From positions 1,302,001 through 1,366,000 of the forward strand of contig JAGTJL010000008.1 in NCBI GenBank assembly GCA_020746875.1: 64,000 nt of DNA, read 5' to 3'. The DNA comes from Rhexocercosporidium sp. MPI-PUGE-AT-0058. Its lineage: Eukaryota; Ascomycota; Leotiomycetes; Helotiales. The notes below the pieces were generated by a model. That model was given only the letters and a program-made list of their open reading frames with translations. It was not told the origin of the DNA and did not search any database. Positions 34,864 through 46,900 of this stretch are shown here, in pieces. Numbering within the stretch: position 1 is the first letter of the stretch; each line of letters begins with the position of its first letter. Both the position numbers and the translations under genes were made by a program.

Positions 34864-35292
34864 TACTTAATGTAGAATAAGCGTTCGGAATCCAATAGCA
34901 ACTTGGGCTTGTGTTTGGAATTTTCGTTGGAGTGGAGCATCCTACGTCGCCAGGTTGACTAATTTCAGCTATTTTGCGATTTGTCAAGCACTTGAACCAG
35001 ACCTTTCCTCCTTCCTCCTTATCGCTCTTCATTGAGACTGAAGAACCGTATCATCACTACTGTTCTGAACAAGTAAACTCTTACCCATCCATTTCCCCTT
35101 ACACTAGTAGAGCTAAAAATGCCTTCTCTACCTCGACGTTCGGGTCTCGGGACTGAACCAACAACCCAAAGATTACTAACCAACAGCAGCCAACATCAGA
35201 GTGCACTTCGGTGTTTCATCAACATCAGATTTCTTACCCTGCTTTTCTGCACATACAGCTAGAGAAAAGGGACAATACACTCCCAAATCCAT
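34864..35292. promoter_or_regulatory. Intergenic region upstream of the crotonase gene
   Basis: A region of 0.43 kb between tandem genes, pyrimidine-rich and without a recognisable gene. Confidence 0.4.
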
Positions 35293-36184
35293 ATGCCTTC
35301 GCCTCAACCCAAAACCGCAATTTGCTCGCTCAGCTTCCCAGCTTCGGGAGTGCTACTCGTTACTCTCACCAGGGCGAAAGAATTGAACACCATACCCCGA
35401 GGCGGACACGAGGGACTCGGACGAGTATGGCAATGGATGGACAGTGATCCCGAAATTCTCGCAGGGGTGTTCACCGGTTCTGGACGAGCATTCTGCACCG
35501 GTGCAGATCTTCGAGGTACAATCATGTCATTCCTGTGGTCTCTATTTTTGGAGAGCCAACTTAGAACCTTGCTTACCTGAAGTTATAATAGAATGGAATA
35601 TAATTCCTGCAGAAGAGCGAGGGATACTTCCCCCTCAGGGATTTTGTGGTATCTCACAAATACATGGGCAGAAGCCCATCATTGCAGCAGTCAATAGATT
35701 GGCCGTGGGCGGTGGAGTGGAAACGCTCATCAATTGTGACATGGTCATTTGCTCGCCGAAGGCAATTTTCGCATTGCCGGATGTGAAAGTTGGTCTATCT
35801 CTGCTAGGTGGAACATTACCTCTACTCGTTCAGAAAATTGGTCGGGGACATACGACCGACATGGTATTGACAGGCAGAAATGTCGGGACTGCGGAGGCCT
35901 TGAAATGGAGATTGGTGGATCGTATTGTTGAGGATCCTGTGAGAGAAGCTGTTGCAATTGCGAAATCTATTGCTGCGAACAGTCCGGATGCTGTATGGGC
36001 TACTAGAGAAGGAATCTTCCTTGGGATGAGTGGAAAGGATAGTTTTGATGCTGGTAGGGAGTTTCAGAGAAAATATTGGGCGCCTTTTCTGAGAGAGGGG
36101 CGGAATTCGAAAGAAGGGATCGCAGCGTTCCTTGAGAAGAGAAAGCCGAATTGGGTTTTAGATTGGAACAAGAGTAATTTATGA
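35293..36184 (+). CDS. Enoyl-CoA hydratase/isomerase (crotonase) family protein
   Basis: Two exons (35293-35515, 35592-36184) encode 271 residues; the intron splits a Glu codon in the GADLREW block. The crotonase fold is shown by the oxyanion-hole blocks GSGRAFCTGADLREW (about residues 61-76) and AVGGGVETLINCDMV. The usual downstream segments follow (ALPDVKVGLSLLGGTLP, LTGRNVGTAEALKWRLVD). The acid residue expected in the second half is not typical: the usual Glu/Asp positions read GTLPLLVQKIG, so substrate and reaction (hydratase, isomerase or other) are uncertain. The C-terminus KSNL is only distantly like a peroxisomal PTS1 signal. It is probably in fatty-acid or related acyl-CoA metabolism. 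Confidence 0.85.
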
Positions 36185-36892
36185 GATGATAAACACATGC
36201 CAAAAATTCCCCCACAGTACCTATAGAATCAAGCATTCAGTAAGCAGCTGATAAAACGATCCTGGCTGTAGGAGGAATCAACGGGAATTTATACGATAAC
36301 TCAGCGGCCATCCAGTTTTCGAAAGGGATCAATGATGAACTCTTCCTTAGTAATATACGAACCGTTTAAATAAAGTCCTCAGATCATTAATAGGCTATCT
36401 GCCTCATATCCCTATCTGTCCGTCCCGCAAAAATTGCCAAACAAATCCGACCATTATCTAGCCAAACAAGCACATCTTTGTCAACCAGCCATCAGAATTA
36501 CCTTGGTAGCTCTGGTGGTGTCGTAATGGGTTAAATCGTGCAGGTTGCTTAATTAATAGATTATGAATGGTATTGAAGTGTAGAGAGACTCAGCTGTATG
36601 GAAACATACGCCTGATGACCTAGCTCCGCAGAAAACGATTGATAGCATCCCCTGTTCACAGAGAAAAAGATAACTCTTGAGTTATCTAATTCTTTTTGCG
36701 ATCTGTGCCTTTGAATTGTTATGCATGCTCCACGATCAAGGGTTGTAGAGGGTTTATTCTTTTTTCTTGTTTTGTTTGGAGCGAGATGTTATTGTTTAGC
36801 CGAGATGCTGCCCACTTATCTAAACAATCAAACCCAACAAATCGCGACGAGCTCTTCTGGGGTCAAGATCCTGACCTTTGGCATGCACCATT
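36185..36892. other. Intergenic region
   Basis: This lies between the 3' ends of the crotonase and the broken 2EXR gene. It is AT-rich in places, and no gene or repeat was recognised. Confidence 0.4.
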
Positions 36893-37524
36893 TCACCAAC
36901 ACCTGCATCTCTGTCTCATCCATACCACATTCCCCCAGAACGTCAGGAACTTCTCCTTTGCTTCAATACGCTTTCCCTCCACCTCCCTTACAGTCCAAGC
37001 ATGTTCGTTCGCTCTCCTAACGACAATCAACTCCTCCAAGTCTTGCAGATCTGCAACGATGAGCTTCCAGACGCTGTACGGCATCTTGTTGAACTGCAGA
37101 AAGGGTGTCTGCTGCAAGAATTCTAGGTCGACTGCCAGCCTGCGTACCGGTGCGAAAGTGGGAAACTCAGAATCGAGGTCTTGAGAGAGATAATCGTACG
37201 TCCATGTGATGTTTTTGAACATCTTACGTCCGTTGTCTATTCCCGCGATGTACACGATATCTGTGCCTGGACCAATGTAGACCGGTTTTTCTAGTGATGG
37301 TGGATAGGAATAGGACGTGAGTAGACTCTAAGCGCTTCGTCGCGTGATTCTTGGTTAACGCAGAGAAGAGGTGATGCGACTGATCGACAGATGAGGTTGG
37401 CACATCTGGCTTTGTGCTTCCAAATTAGAACAAGACGTGGGGTGAGTAGTGCTTCGTGCCAGATTTGTAGTCGCAGCTCCATACTTAGGAGAGGAAAGAG
37501 AGAGAAAGATTCTAGAGGAGTCAT
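36893..37524 (-). pseudogene. 2EXR-domain protein gene with a frameshift
   Basis: The gene starts at 37524 with MTPLESFSLFPLLSMELRLQIW, the signature opening of the fungal 2EXR domain (F-x-LFP-x-L, E-x-R-x-x-IW). It continues to LLCVNQESRDEALRVY, also diagnostic, and meets a stop soon after. The expected continuation (YPPSLEKPVYIGPGTDIVYI and a long tail ending at 36893) lies in another frame, so a one-base shift is present between about 37296 and 37330. No intron of normal size fits. The domain is of unknown function and is greatly expanded in Leotiomycetes and other Pezizomycotina, where many copies are degraded. It could be a true pseudogene or a sequence error. Confidence 0.7.
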
Positions 37525-39024
37525 TGGTAGGATTGTCTGACTATTCCTCCCTATATGAAATTGAAGAACAGACAGCTCTAAAACAAACTGGGAACAACAG
37601 AGATATATAGCGGGATGCACTGTAGCTGATACAAGAGGTACCAGAGGAGTCGTTACACCAGAAATCAAAAACCAACAACGCGGGTTGCCCTACAAGGCAA
37701 TAGCCAAAGTCTAGTTGCGGGGTCTCTCAGTTCCCACTTGCTGGTAGTCTATAGCGACTTCCAACAGTGTGGTCGTACCAAATCATTACTCTAGTACTGG
37801 CCAAGTAATGAAGACAATCGTAAGACTTCTTTGGTTGCCTGGAGGCTTACTGTTTGGGTATGACGGATAAGCTATTGCTATTGGCTAAGCTCCGAGCTTA
37901 TATGTGTGACAACCTCTACTCACCTTGCTGACGTGACCGAGCCGAAGGCATTGCTTGCTGGCGTAGATCCCAAACGGACGCCCGCAGCAGACATGTACCA
38001 TCTCTGTGTCTCAATTCGAATTTCCATGCATGAGTATCGTTCCGTGAAATTGAATGCAAGGCGAAGCCGAAGCCATGCCGGATGCCTGAGCCGAGAGTTT
38101 GGCTTCGACAAGCACCCGCGTTCTAGGTCACTGGATCCACCTAACCACGGATGCACCAAAGTTGAGGAACTCTCTCTTCTTGCAAGGCCTTCGAAAATCG
38201 ATACAGAATTCGTCATCCTGTTCTTCTCTTGAAGAAATCGCCTCGTAGGCTCAGGAGTGGTAGGTCACCACCAGATCACTGCAAGAAAGGAATTCTGCAG
38301 CTTCCGACTTGCAAATTCCGACCTGCAACTCTTATTTTCAAAACGTGCTGGTGTCTCATTAAAGGTAATGAGGATGATGAACATCATTTAATTGGCAGAC
38401 TGGGAGCTTCCCAGCTTTTAAGCTTAAATACTGACAGGAGCGCAAATGAAGCGTCTCTCCACATGGGATGCTATGCACAGGGCCAAGAACCAAGCTTCGA
38501 TATAATAACAACAGTGCTAACTATTTTTGTTTCAATGCGACAGTGCAATGATATCATACCATTCATACTGACTTTATGAAAGTCGCTTAGAAGGTAGTGA
38601 AAGCAGATATCTCAGACCCGAAATTTTAGTTAGACAGAAACGGATCCTACCACTTTTTGTCTTCCTCTTTCTCGATTGGTGACGTTCTGAAAGGCTCTAT
38701 GTTAGACAGTTTATGTATCGTAATCAAACAATGGATTTGAAGTTCGGGTTCGGAAGAACATATCCACAACACAGTGAATAGTGCACCCCGCCGATGACGT
38801 CAAGGGAGTTGCAACCAGCCTTCACAACAACCTTCTTACCCTAGCTTTTCAATACCTCAATTCCTGTGGCAACAATCATCAAACAATCGTCAAAGCAATT
38901 GAGAGATTGGTAAGAAATAACTTTTATCGATTAGTGTTATACATCTACGGTTTGATTGCCCACAGCAATCACCAAGTCAGCGCTGATTTATTTAGTAAAT
39001 ACAGAACTATCTTATACTAACAAA
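37525..39024. other. Intergenic region
   Basis: A 1.5 kb region without a recognised gene. Open frames at 37906-38232 and 38229-38579 (+) are not supported by any motif. AT content rises between about 38490 and 38720 and again before 39024. Confidence 0.4.
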
Positions 39025-39514
39025 ATGTCACCTACCTCTATCCTCCGCCTGGCAGCAAGACAATGTTCCCGACCTCGAGTCTTACGGGCGTCGAAACTAG
39101 TACCCACGAGAATCCAACCATTTTCGCAATCCACAATCAGAGCATATCCCAGAAAGGACAGCCAGGACAAGGACAGCATAGATACGGAGGCAACAGAATA
39201 CTCAAAGAGCGGAACAGACGATGCCGCTGCAAAACAAGAAGAAGCTGCTTTCGATCCCAAGACTACAGATCCTCAAGAAGAGAAAGATATAGCGGGAAAG
39301 GGCAATGAGGTAGACCTTGTGATCTTGTGCTTTCGTAGCTGGCTCTTGGGATATTTGCTGACTCTGGAGCTAGAGTTCTGGAAATCCTTTAGATGTATCC
39401 CCTGCAAATCCGGAGGTGTCGAAGCAGAGAGGACAAACAGAGGGGGGTGCTGAGAAGGGAGTTGGGAAGAAGCAGAGTGGCGGAGGAAGTCCAAACAAGG
39501 CTGGGAAGGCATGA
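39025..39514 (+). CDS. Small hypothetical protein with a mitochondrial-type presequence
   Basis: Two exons (39025-39309, 39374-39514) give 141 residues. The N-terminal 40 residues are rich in Arg, Ser and Ala with almost no acidic residues (SPTSILRLAARQCSRPR), a typical matrix-targeting presequence. The rest is hydrophilic and disordered, rich in Asp, Glu, Lys and Gly. It includes SSGNPLDVSPANPEVSK at the start of exon 2, which I believe is conserved among fungal homologs of this kind, and a Gly/Lys-rich tail (KQSGGGSPNKAGKA). The splice model is supported because the unspliced frame runs into an unrelated sequence. The function is unknown. It converges on Fmp52 with 169 bp between stops. Confidence 0.7.
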
Positions 39515-39683
39515 AGTAACGATAGAGTATGAACACTTGGAGCATTGAAAATAACGATATTGTGCAATAAAAGTAATCGTTGAAGACCCGGGAAAAGACT
39601 CATTACCATACCGTTGCCTAGATCCCCCAAACACCATACTCCCCATGATATTCGCGATGAAAAAAGACTCAAGGCAAGATTAT

Positions 39684-40427
39684 CTAAGCCTTCCACTCAG
39701 TCCGTCCCAGTCTCACGATCTCTGACTGGCTGATCTCCCAAATCTTAGGTTTCTCACCGTCCAGAGCTTGTAGACCTGCACTGACAGCTGCCTTACCAAC
39801 AACCTCAGCATCCTGAGCCCAAGTATCTTTCAATACGTGGGCAACAGAACCTAGACAATTGGCAACGCCTCTGAGAATAGCTTCTGTCGGTCTGCTCTCC
39901 TCCCTTGCTCCAACCAGCAGACCTGGTCTGAGAATAACCGTATGCTCAAAACCAATCTCCTTGATACGTTCCTCCAACTCTCCCTTCATCTTCGAGTATG
40001 GTATCATGGACTTCGCATTCGCTCCCGCTGTCGAGACGAGGACGTAGACCTTGACACCGGCGGCTTTGGCAGCCTTCGCGACTTCGAGATTGAGGTCAAG
40101 ATCGATCTTGCGCTGGGCTTCGATGCTACCTGCAGCTGCCTTGGTGGTACCTAGGGCGCTGAGGAAGATGGAGGGTGGTGGGGTGACATTGGTGAGGGAA
40201 GCAGCCCAGTGTGAGGTTTCCTTGTTCACCAAGGGCTTCAACTTCGTGTCCGTACTGGCTGGTTGACGGCGGGCTATGGCGTAGACGGTACTGACTGAGG
40301 GCGTTGAGAGGAGGGTGGAAAGGATGAAGGAGCCCTATACTAAGAGGTTAGCAGCTTGCGCATGTCAGTCGTGTAAGGTTTAACATACGACGAGGCCGGT
40401 CGAGCCGATCACAGCTGTGGATGCCAT
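39684..40427 (-). CDS. FMP52: Fmp52-like mitochondrial outer membrane NAD(P)-binding protein
   Basis: Two exons (40427-40389, 40334-39684) encode 229 residues, the usual length for Fmp52. The first exon carries only MASTAVIGSTGLV, and the intron splits the nucleotide-binding motif GSTGLVGSFIL just after the second strand. The rest follows the atypical short-chain dehydrogenase pattern. FLSALGTTKAAAGS and VLVSTAGANAKSMIPYSKMKGELEE (broken here for length: YSKMKGELEERI) contain the expected Tyr and Lys. The segment FEHTVILRPGLLVGARE is the family hallmark. Fmp52 is found at the yeast mitochondrial outer membrane and its reaction is unknown. Confidence 0.87.
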
Positions 40428-41602
40428 TCTGAGAATTTGTTTGACTGCTTTGAAGTTGTTCTGAATAGTTGTATGAGGTTAATCCGTCCGAGTATGTTGA
40501 GTGGAAAATTGGAAGTCGCGAAGGATTTTGGAGAGGAATATATATCGCTTGTTATTCGCATTCGCAAGACTGGATCAGGGCAGTGAGCTCCGGTTTGGGG
40601 CAGTGGCTGCTGCAGGTGCGTTTGCTCCAGCTTTGCGTGCCAAGCAGCATACCTACGGAGCAATTGAGTTTCCAACAGCATCAGGCTTTTTACCTTTTCG
40701 GACTTAAATTTTAACAAGGCAGTGAATTTCCATTGCACCGTCTGTTAACTGCGAATCCGATGGTTTAATAAGTCTTTAAGAGCTAAATATTACTCTACTG
40801 TATGGCGTGAGCGAGCGCAATCCGAACCGAGGCAGGCCGAGTGACCAATCTGCAAGGTCTCCTCCTATCAGCTGTCAATACATTGCAAAACATCTTTCGT
40901 CGCAAGTGTTTAGAGTCGGGGAAATTCACATTTATTCCTCCTTTCCTCTCGGATCAACAGCATGTTATGTTTACCATAAGCCAGATCTCCGGTCCTCAGA
41001 GAAGCTGGGTGCTTTGTACAGTACAAACCCGAAGAGTAAAGCTGCCCTCGGCTTGGTGAATTACGGCCGAAGCGAAGCGATTTTGCTGTTGTTTCTTGGT
41101 TGCTTGCTTGAGAAACATACCAAAGCCAACAAACTGAATTACCGGATCTGAAGCCTGGATATTCAGTGCAACGGTGAACGTAAACTCAACTCCCGAAGAA
41201 GGCCAGGTTCATCAGTAGCAGTCATACCGAGATTGGCTACATGCTGTTATAGCTTTTGTCAATGAATTACTCCAATGCAAACACTACGTTGTGGCAATGC
41301 CCACATTCCTTTCAATCTGAGGAGGTCCTGAACAGAATCGAGCATTGTTGTACAGACAAAGCTGACTCTACCAATCGAAAGTCTCGAGGTGCAGTGCTAA
41401 CTCTTGTGACTTGTTCCGAAGCACGTCCATCTGTCCCTCCGCACAAGCATTCACAACATCGCTCCTCAGACTACCTGGCCCACACCCAACGACAAAGGTT
41501 CGTCTTCAAGGTCGAGACCTCGTAGGTATACACCAACCGCTGGTCTACCGTAGCTAATAATTGATCGGAGGGCTGATGAAGAGCAAGCTATGCTTTCCTT
41601 CG
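40428..41602. other. Intergenic region between Fmp52 and the ferric reductase remnant
   Basis: No gene was recognised. Frames such as 40807-41151 begin with GTG and show no motif. The region next to 41600 is the 3' flank of the reductase remnant. Confidence 0.4.
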
Positions 41603-42350
41603 TCATGGCTTCATTGGCTCTGTATTGCTGTCGGTCGATATTTCCACTGGAGTTGCCACGGGTTGCTGGTGACCCTCGTTCTTACTGCCATTGCCATTTT
41701 CATCTATGATGCGGAATGACATCTGGATCTGTATGTTCGCAGAGAGGGTTGCGAAGTCCTTCTGTAATGCCGCATTCGCCCAGGAGAAGTTATTTGCCGT
41801 CCTTGACCGTCCCCAGAAGGAATAACCTTCTGATTCGTAGTTCATCAAGGATCCCTACTCAGAATTTTTGTGCCAGGAATGCTAGCCATGGTAAGCATGC
41901 CGTGATACTTCCTCCAGCAATCAAGACTAGATTGTGGTAAGCGAGCTCAATGTTTCTACTGATTCCGCCATGAGGACCATCGATCCAAATTTTAAGCTGA
42001 TTGACTAGATGAGATGCAGTACAGCTAGCATGTCTCTTGGTGAACCCGGAGTGAGTACGCGCCAAGAATATGAGCGTTCGATGGTGCTCTTGAATTCCTT
42101 TCTGCTTCTCAAGGTTTGTTGATGAGACACAAGATGTACAGATGGTGAAGGGGTGATTTCCGAGCAAGCCAGGAGGAGAGCCAGAGTGCCATCGTGGCAT
42201 AGAGGTAAATCCAAGAGTCGAGTACGTTCCAAGCATGCCAGTACAAGGGCCCAAAATAGGTTATGGCTAAGAGTATATGTTCTTGATAAAAAAAAGGCTT
42301 CGTAGAACCGGCTCTGAATCGGCTCCAAGGAGAGGATGCAAAAGAGAAAC
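41603..42350 (-). pseudogene. Ferric reductase-like gene remnant (3' half)
   Basis: Reading leftward from about 42350, the sequence covers the last membrane segments and the NADPH side of a fungal ferric reductase, spread over at least four frame segments. These are SLEPIQSRFYEAFFLS, then FGPLYWHAWNVLDSWIYLYA, then GNHPFTICTS followed by IWIDGPHGG and LIAGGSITACLPWL, and then a C-terminal piece near NFSWANAALQKDFATL. Between WLSSWLAR and NHPFTI roughly 80 residues of FAD-binding domain are missing, and the GGSGIT glycine is lost. The whole 5' half (signal, heme-binding helices) is absent. This is a dead gene. An ancestral role in reductive iron uptake is inferred only from family. Confidence 0.8.
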
Positions 42351-43120
42351 AATCCAAGCTCTTAGCCTTATTGCCTGTATTATTCTTGGTCCAATTATTC
42401 AAAAACACTCTTTACCCAGGGTTGTACTGTACATCCGAAAAATCCCATTTGGCCCCATTGCAAGCATGGCAACTGCCTTTACAACCATGGCTATGGCCAT
42501 GATCATCACGACAGGAATACAAAAGTTGATCTACAGCACAGGACCATGCTATGCCGCGCCCCTTGAATGCCCGGCTTAAAATGGCGGGAAGCTTCCAAAT
42601 CAGATCTCCATATGGGTGCAGACGCCCATCTACTTCATTCTTGCGTTTGCGGAGATCTGTCGGTTTGCAACACTGTGAGCAAAGCTATCCGAAAGACCCG
42701 AAAGGCATGCGTATCTTGGTCCAAGCATTGAGACAAGTCAACAAAGGTGTGGGCTCGGCTTCCGGAATGACTTTGTCGCTAGCAGTGGGTGTGAACCCAA
42801 AGATCTTGTACAGGTACATCAGTCTGGCGGTGGGCATGGCTATTTCAGCACTGTTGTTTTGGGCATTTTTTTTCTCCAAATATGACGTTGTGGATAAGGG
42901 GTTCGATAATCTGGATGGGATGGGATCTAAAGGTGAAGCTAGAGGAAATGTTTCAGTACGTTCCTTCTATGGGGAATGGGATAGATTTAGAGGAGGGAGA
43001 AAGGAAACAGTAGGGAAGGACAAGTTCGGCACAGAGCATTCAACGCGGTTATCTGTCAGTCTAATCACAGAAACATATCTAGCTACGTCTCTGGAAACTC
43101 GTCAAACCTGCTACATATAG
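42340..43120 (+). pseudogene. PTR2/POT oligopeptide transporter gene remnant (3' half)
   Basis: Reading rightward from about 42346, the sequence matches the C-terminal half of proton-dependent oligopeptide transporters. IQALSLIACIILGPIIQK leads into TGIQKLIYSTGPCYAAPLEC, then after an in-frame TAA at about 42577-42579 continues as NQISIWVQTPIYFILAFAEI. Near 42670 the frame shifts to EQSYPKDPKGMRILVQALRQ and a last membrane helix (YISLAVGMAISALLFWAFFF). The first half, with the EFCERF-type signature, is absent. One stop plus one frameshift make function impossible. Its upstream edge meets the ferric reductase remnant directly. Confidence 0.8.
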
Positions 43121-43958
43121 ATATTCCATCAGCAGGCAGCTAATCCTCGGCCTTGCTTACAGGCTCGTCTTCGTTGCTCGGTCAATTATTCTCTGATGCT
43201 GAACGTTTGAAGCTATAAATGCGAACTTCTTTCCATTGTGAGTCTATGATTCCACGACTATTTTCGGTAGAGTTCGTACAGGTGAATCAGTCTTATACAT
43301 TTTCAAGAAGAGAAGCTAAATCACACAGATTAAGCACTCACTTTGGTGGAGTAGATGGAACCTTCTTGCACTAAAGATGTGGCTGATTTCTAAAGATTAT
43401 ATCCTGACCCTTCAATACCATTATTGCACCCCTTGAATTATTCATGGCGCACCGAGCCTGCGATGTTATGGGTAGACAAACTACAGACACTTTCTCGCGT
43501 TCTCGCTTGAGCCCCTTGAAAGCTCCGAGCCAGAGAAAGCCAAACACAGCCAGTCACATGATTATCCCGAACTGTCCGAGATCGGTCCGAGGAGACACAA
43601 CGGAGCTCTTTCACCCGTTTTGCCGAAGTTGTTATGACCGGGATGAAGGCGTGCTTTCTCGTGCTTCGAAGCTTTTTCACCTTAGGACTCGGATTTGGCG
43701 TCACTTCTGCTTTGTTCTGGGCCCTCTGTCAGTGACTAATGTACTATCAATGTCCACTGTTGGAATGGAAGCTGCTTGCTCTACTAGACGCTAAACTGTT
43801 GCAGGCTAAGTTTCCCTTTTCCTTCCAGATGAATTGGTAAGGTGTTGATTGATTTTGCCGCTCCCTTCACCTTTTTCTCTCCACCCCCGAACAATCGTTC
43901 AACTCATTCCACATACTTTGATACGTATCCTTTGGAAGTTGTCAAAGTGCAATTGAAC
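43121..43958. promoter_or_regulatory. Upstream region of MET10
   Basis: An 0.84 kb region. A weak partial match to a Cys3-type site (ATGGCGC followed by a mismatched half) occurs at about 43444, not enough to call a site. A frame at 43444-43794 has no recognisable feature. The last 100 bases are pyrimidine-rich. Confidence 0.4.
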
Positions 43959-46900
43959 ATGGGTGAACCAATGGATTTGGATTTGTCCCCTAGTCGAGGG
44001 ATGAAACGCAAGGCAACTGATGCCATCTCAGGACTCGAAACCACGAAGAAGAGCCAGGTAATTAATACATACACCCTACAACCACACAATGAAGCTGCAA
44101 CCAAAGATCTATTCTGACGTGCAATCGCAGACACCCGCGGGCGGCGATGTCCTTGCGAGCATTTGGAACTCAAGCGATGATGAATCCTCCACCTTTCCCC
44201 AATTTACCCAGAAGTCCTCGAGTCTGCCCTTTGGCCAGCCCATTGCCTACTCCTCAATCAGCGGACCTACCTACCTTACAGCGCAAACCCTAGTTCAACA
44301 GGTCGCATACGCGCTCTCCGACAAGATCTTTTCTTACTCCCCCGAGTCCTTCGATTTGGATGTTGCTGCGAAGGCCTGGTCTGCTTCCAATACCTCCAAT
44401 GCGAACGGATATACCACAGAAGTTGCCCGTCTGCAGACCCGTTCGGGTGCTGGCTCTTTTGCCTTGGGATACATGTTCTCGAAGGATTTTGATCTGGCCA
44501 AGAGACACATTCCACAATCTCTCCTCGCTTCGTCTTCGAGCTTGCACAATCTGCGTTCTGCTTTAGACCAGCTCTCACTCTTATACTCGATCGCAAATCC
44601 ATTTGTTGCACATGTTGCAGCAGTTGATTACGCTCCTGGCGCAGCCCGCGGACTCGTCACGGACTATGCGACTGCACTGACTGTGGCAGAAGAACTGGGA
44701 CTTGGTCTCGTTTCCAGCTCATCTCCATATGAGGCTCAGCACATGTCGCTTTTCTCAACTATCTTGGCGACAGTCCTTCCAACTATCCACATTTATGATG
44801 GTGTTAACGTTGGACGTGATACTTTACGAGTCATTGATGTTCTCAATCAATCTGGCCTGGATAACGCGTACAAGAACGTTCTAAAGGAAGTTGCGAAAGT
44901 CAGCAAGAGAGCTGATGCCGAAACAAAGGCCGCTCATGTCCTGGATGCATTCAACAATGAGCTTGGTACTGCTTACGGACTTTTTGAATATCGTGGAAGC
45001 AATGCCGCCGAGACCATTTTGGTCGTTTTTGGAAGTGTAGAAAGCTCTCTAGCTGGCCAAGTCGCAGAGAAGCTTGCTGCGGAGGGAACTAACGTTGGGG
45101 TTGTCACTGTTCGAGTGTACAGACCGTTTGCCGAGGAGGCATTCTTGAAAGTGCTTCCAGCCTCTGTTTCAACCATTGCTGTCCTTGGTCAAGTCGTGGA
45201 CCAAACTGCTGTGACCGACGAGTCTACACACTCGAACCTCTATGAAGACGTTCTGGCTGCAACAGTGTTTTCTGAAAAGTGGAATGCTCCACCTGCTGTT
45301 GTTGACTTGAAGTATTCTCGAGCCGACACATTGACGCCAAGCTCCATGGCTGGATACTTTCAAAAGTTCGCTATCAAATCGCTTGACGAAATTGCGCATA
45401 TTGAGTTACTTAACACTGCTCAAACTGAACAGTACACTTTCTGGGACGTTCAAGATTCCGCAGCCTCAACTGCACCGGTTGCCGTTAGCAAACTGCTATC
45501 TGGAGATTCTGCCAGCAATGTTGTGCTCAGTCAGACCCATGACAACTTGGTACAAGGTGGTACAGTGAGAACTGACATTCGAACATCCAAGAAATCAGTT
45601 GACTCGTTCTATCCGATTGAAGAGGCTGATGTTGCTGTTGTTGGCGAGGAGAAGCTCCTAAAGGAAATCGCTGTCGTCAAGAACATCAAGACAGGCGGAT
45701 CGCTGATTCTCTCGCTTCCCGGAGTCAAGGATGAGGATTTGGAGAAGAAATTGTCGGCTTCGGTGCGAAACGACATCAAGTTCCGAAGCATTTCCTTGTT
45801 TGTTCTGGACACAACTCAATCACCTGCTGTTGAGAAGGACGCTGCTGTTGCAACCCTGGTCACCGAGTTGGCATTTCTAAAAGTCGCTCGCCTTGAAGTC
45901 TTAGAGACAGGATATGAGAAACTTGCAGCCATCAATGGCACTTCGGATCTCTTCAATGAGGTTGCTGCTGATCTAGAGAAGGCTCTTCGCCAAGTCGAGA
46001 TTCCAGAGTCCTGGGCTGAGGTTGAGGTTGACGCTGAAGTGCCAGATCTCCCACGAACCATCACTTCCAGCAGTTTTACCGGCTTTGCAAAGGAAGACAA
46101 GGAGCCACCTGCGTTCCTCAAGAATTGGCAGTCTGTTGCCAAGGGTCTTGCATTCAAGGAAGCCTATGGCACGAAGACTGCACTCAGACCAGACTTATCG
46201 ACCAAGACCTACGAAATCACCGTCCAAGAGAACCGCCGTCTGACGCCACTGACTTATGATCGTAACATCTTCCACATCGAATTTGATCTGGGTACCTCAG
46301 GTCTCAAGTACAACATTGGCGAAGCCCTTGGCATTCATGCTGAGAATGATGTTGAGGAAGTCATCGAGTTCATGAAGTTTTATGGTCTCAACGCGGAAGA
46401 CGTGGTCGAAGTTCCATCCAGAGAAGACCCAACTGTTCTAGACACCAGAACTATCTTCCAATCTCTCGTCCAGAACATCGATATCTTCGGAAAGCCACCC
46501 AAGAAGTTCTACGAGGCCCTCGCAGGGTTCGCTTCTGATGAGAACGAGAAGAAGGAGCTTCTTACTCTCGGTGGTCCAGAAGGAGCCAATGAATTCAAGC
46601 GTCGTGCCGAAGTAGACACAATCACTTATGCTGACATCCTTCTCGAGTTTACATCTGCCCATCCCAGCTTCCATGACATCGCTCAAATCGTCTCTCCTAT
46701 GAAGAGAAGAGAGTATTCCATCGCCTCCAGTCAAATGGTTGGCCCTTCGACTGTCGCTCTCATGATCGTCGTCGTTAACTGGGTTGATACTAAGGGCCGC
46801 GACCGCTTCGGTCAAGCTACCCGTTACCTGAGCCAGCTTCCTATCGGCGCCAAGGTCACTGTGTCCGTCAAGCCATCAGTGATGAAGCTCCCAGCCAAGG

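Noticed and set aside
32706..37685. 16-base word AAAAACCAACAACGCG shared by 32706 and about 37667
   Set aside because: One such match is expected by chance in a window this size, and the flanks do not match.
43444..43453. Cys3-type regulatory site upstream of MET10
   Set aside because: Only one half (ATGGCGC) fits the palindromic consensus; the other half has mismatches.
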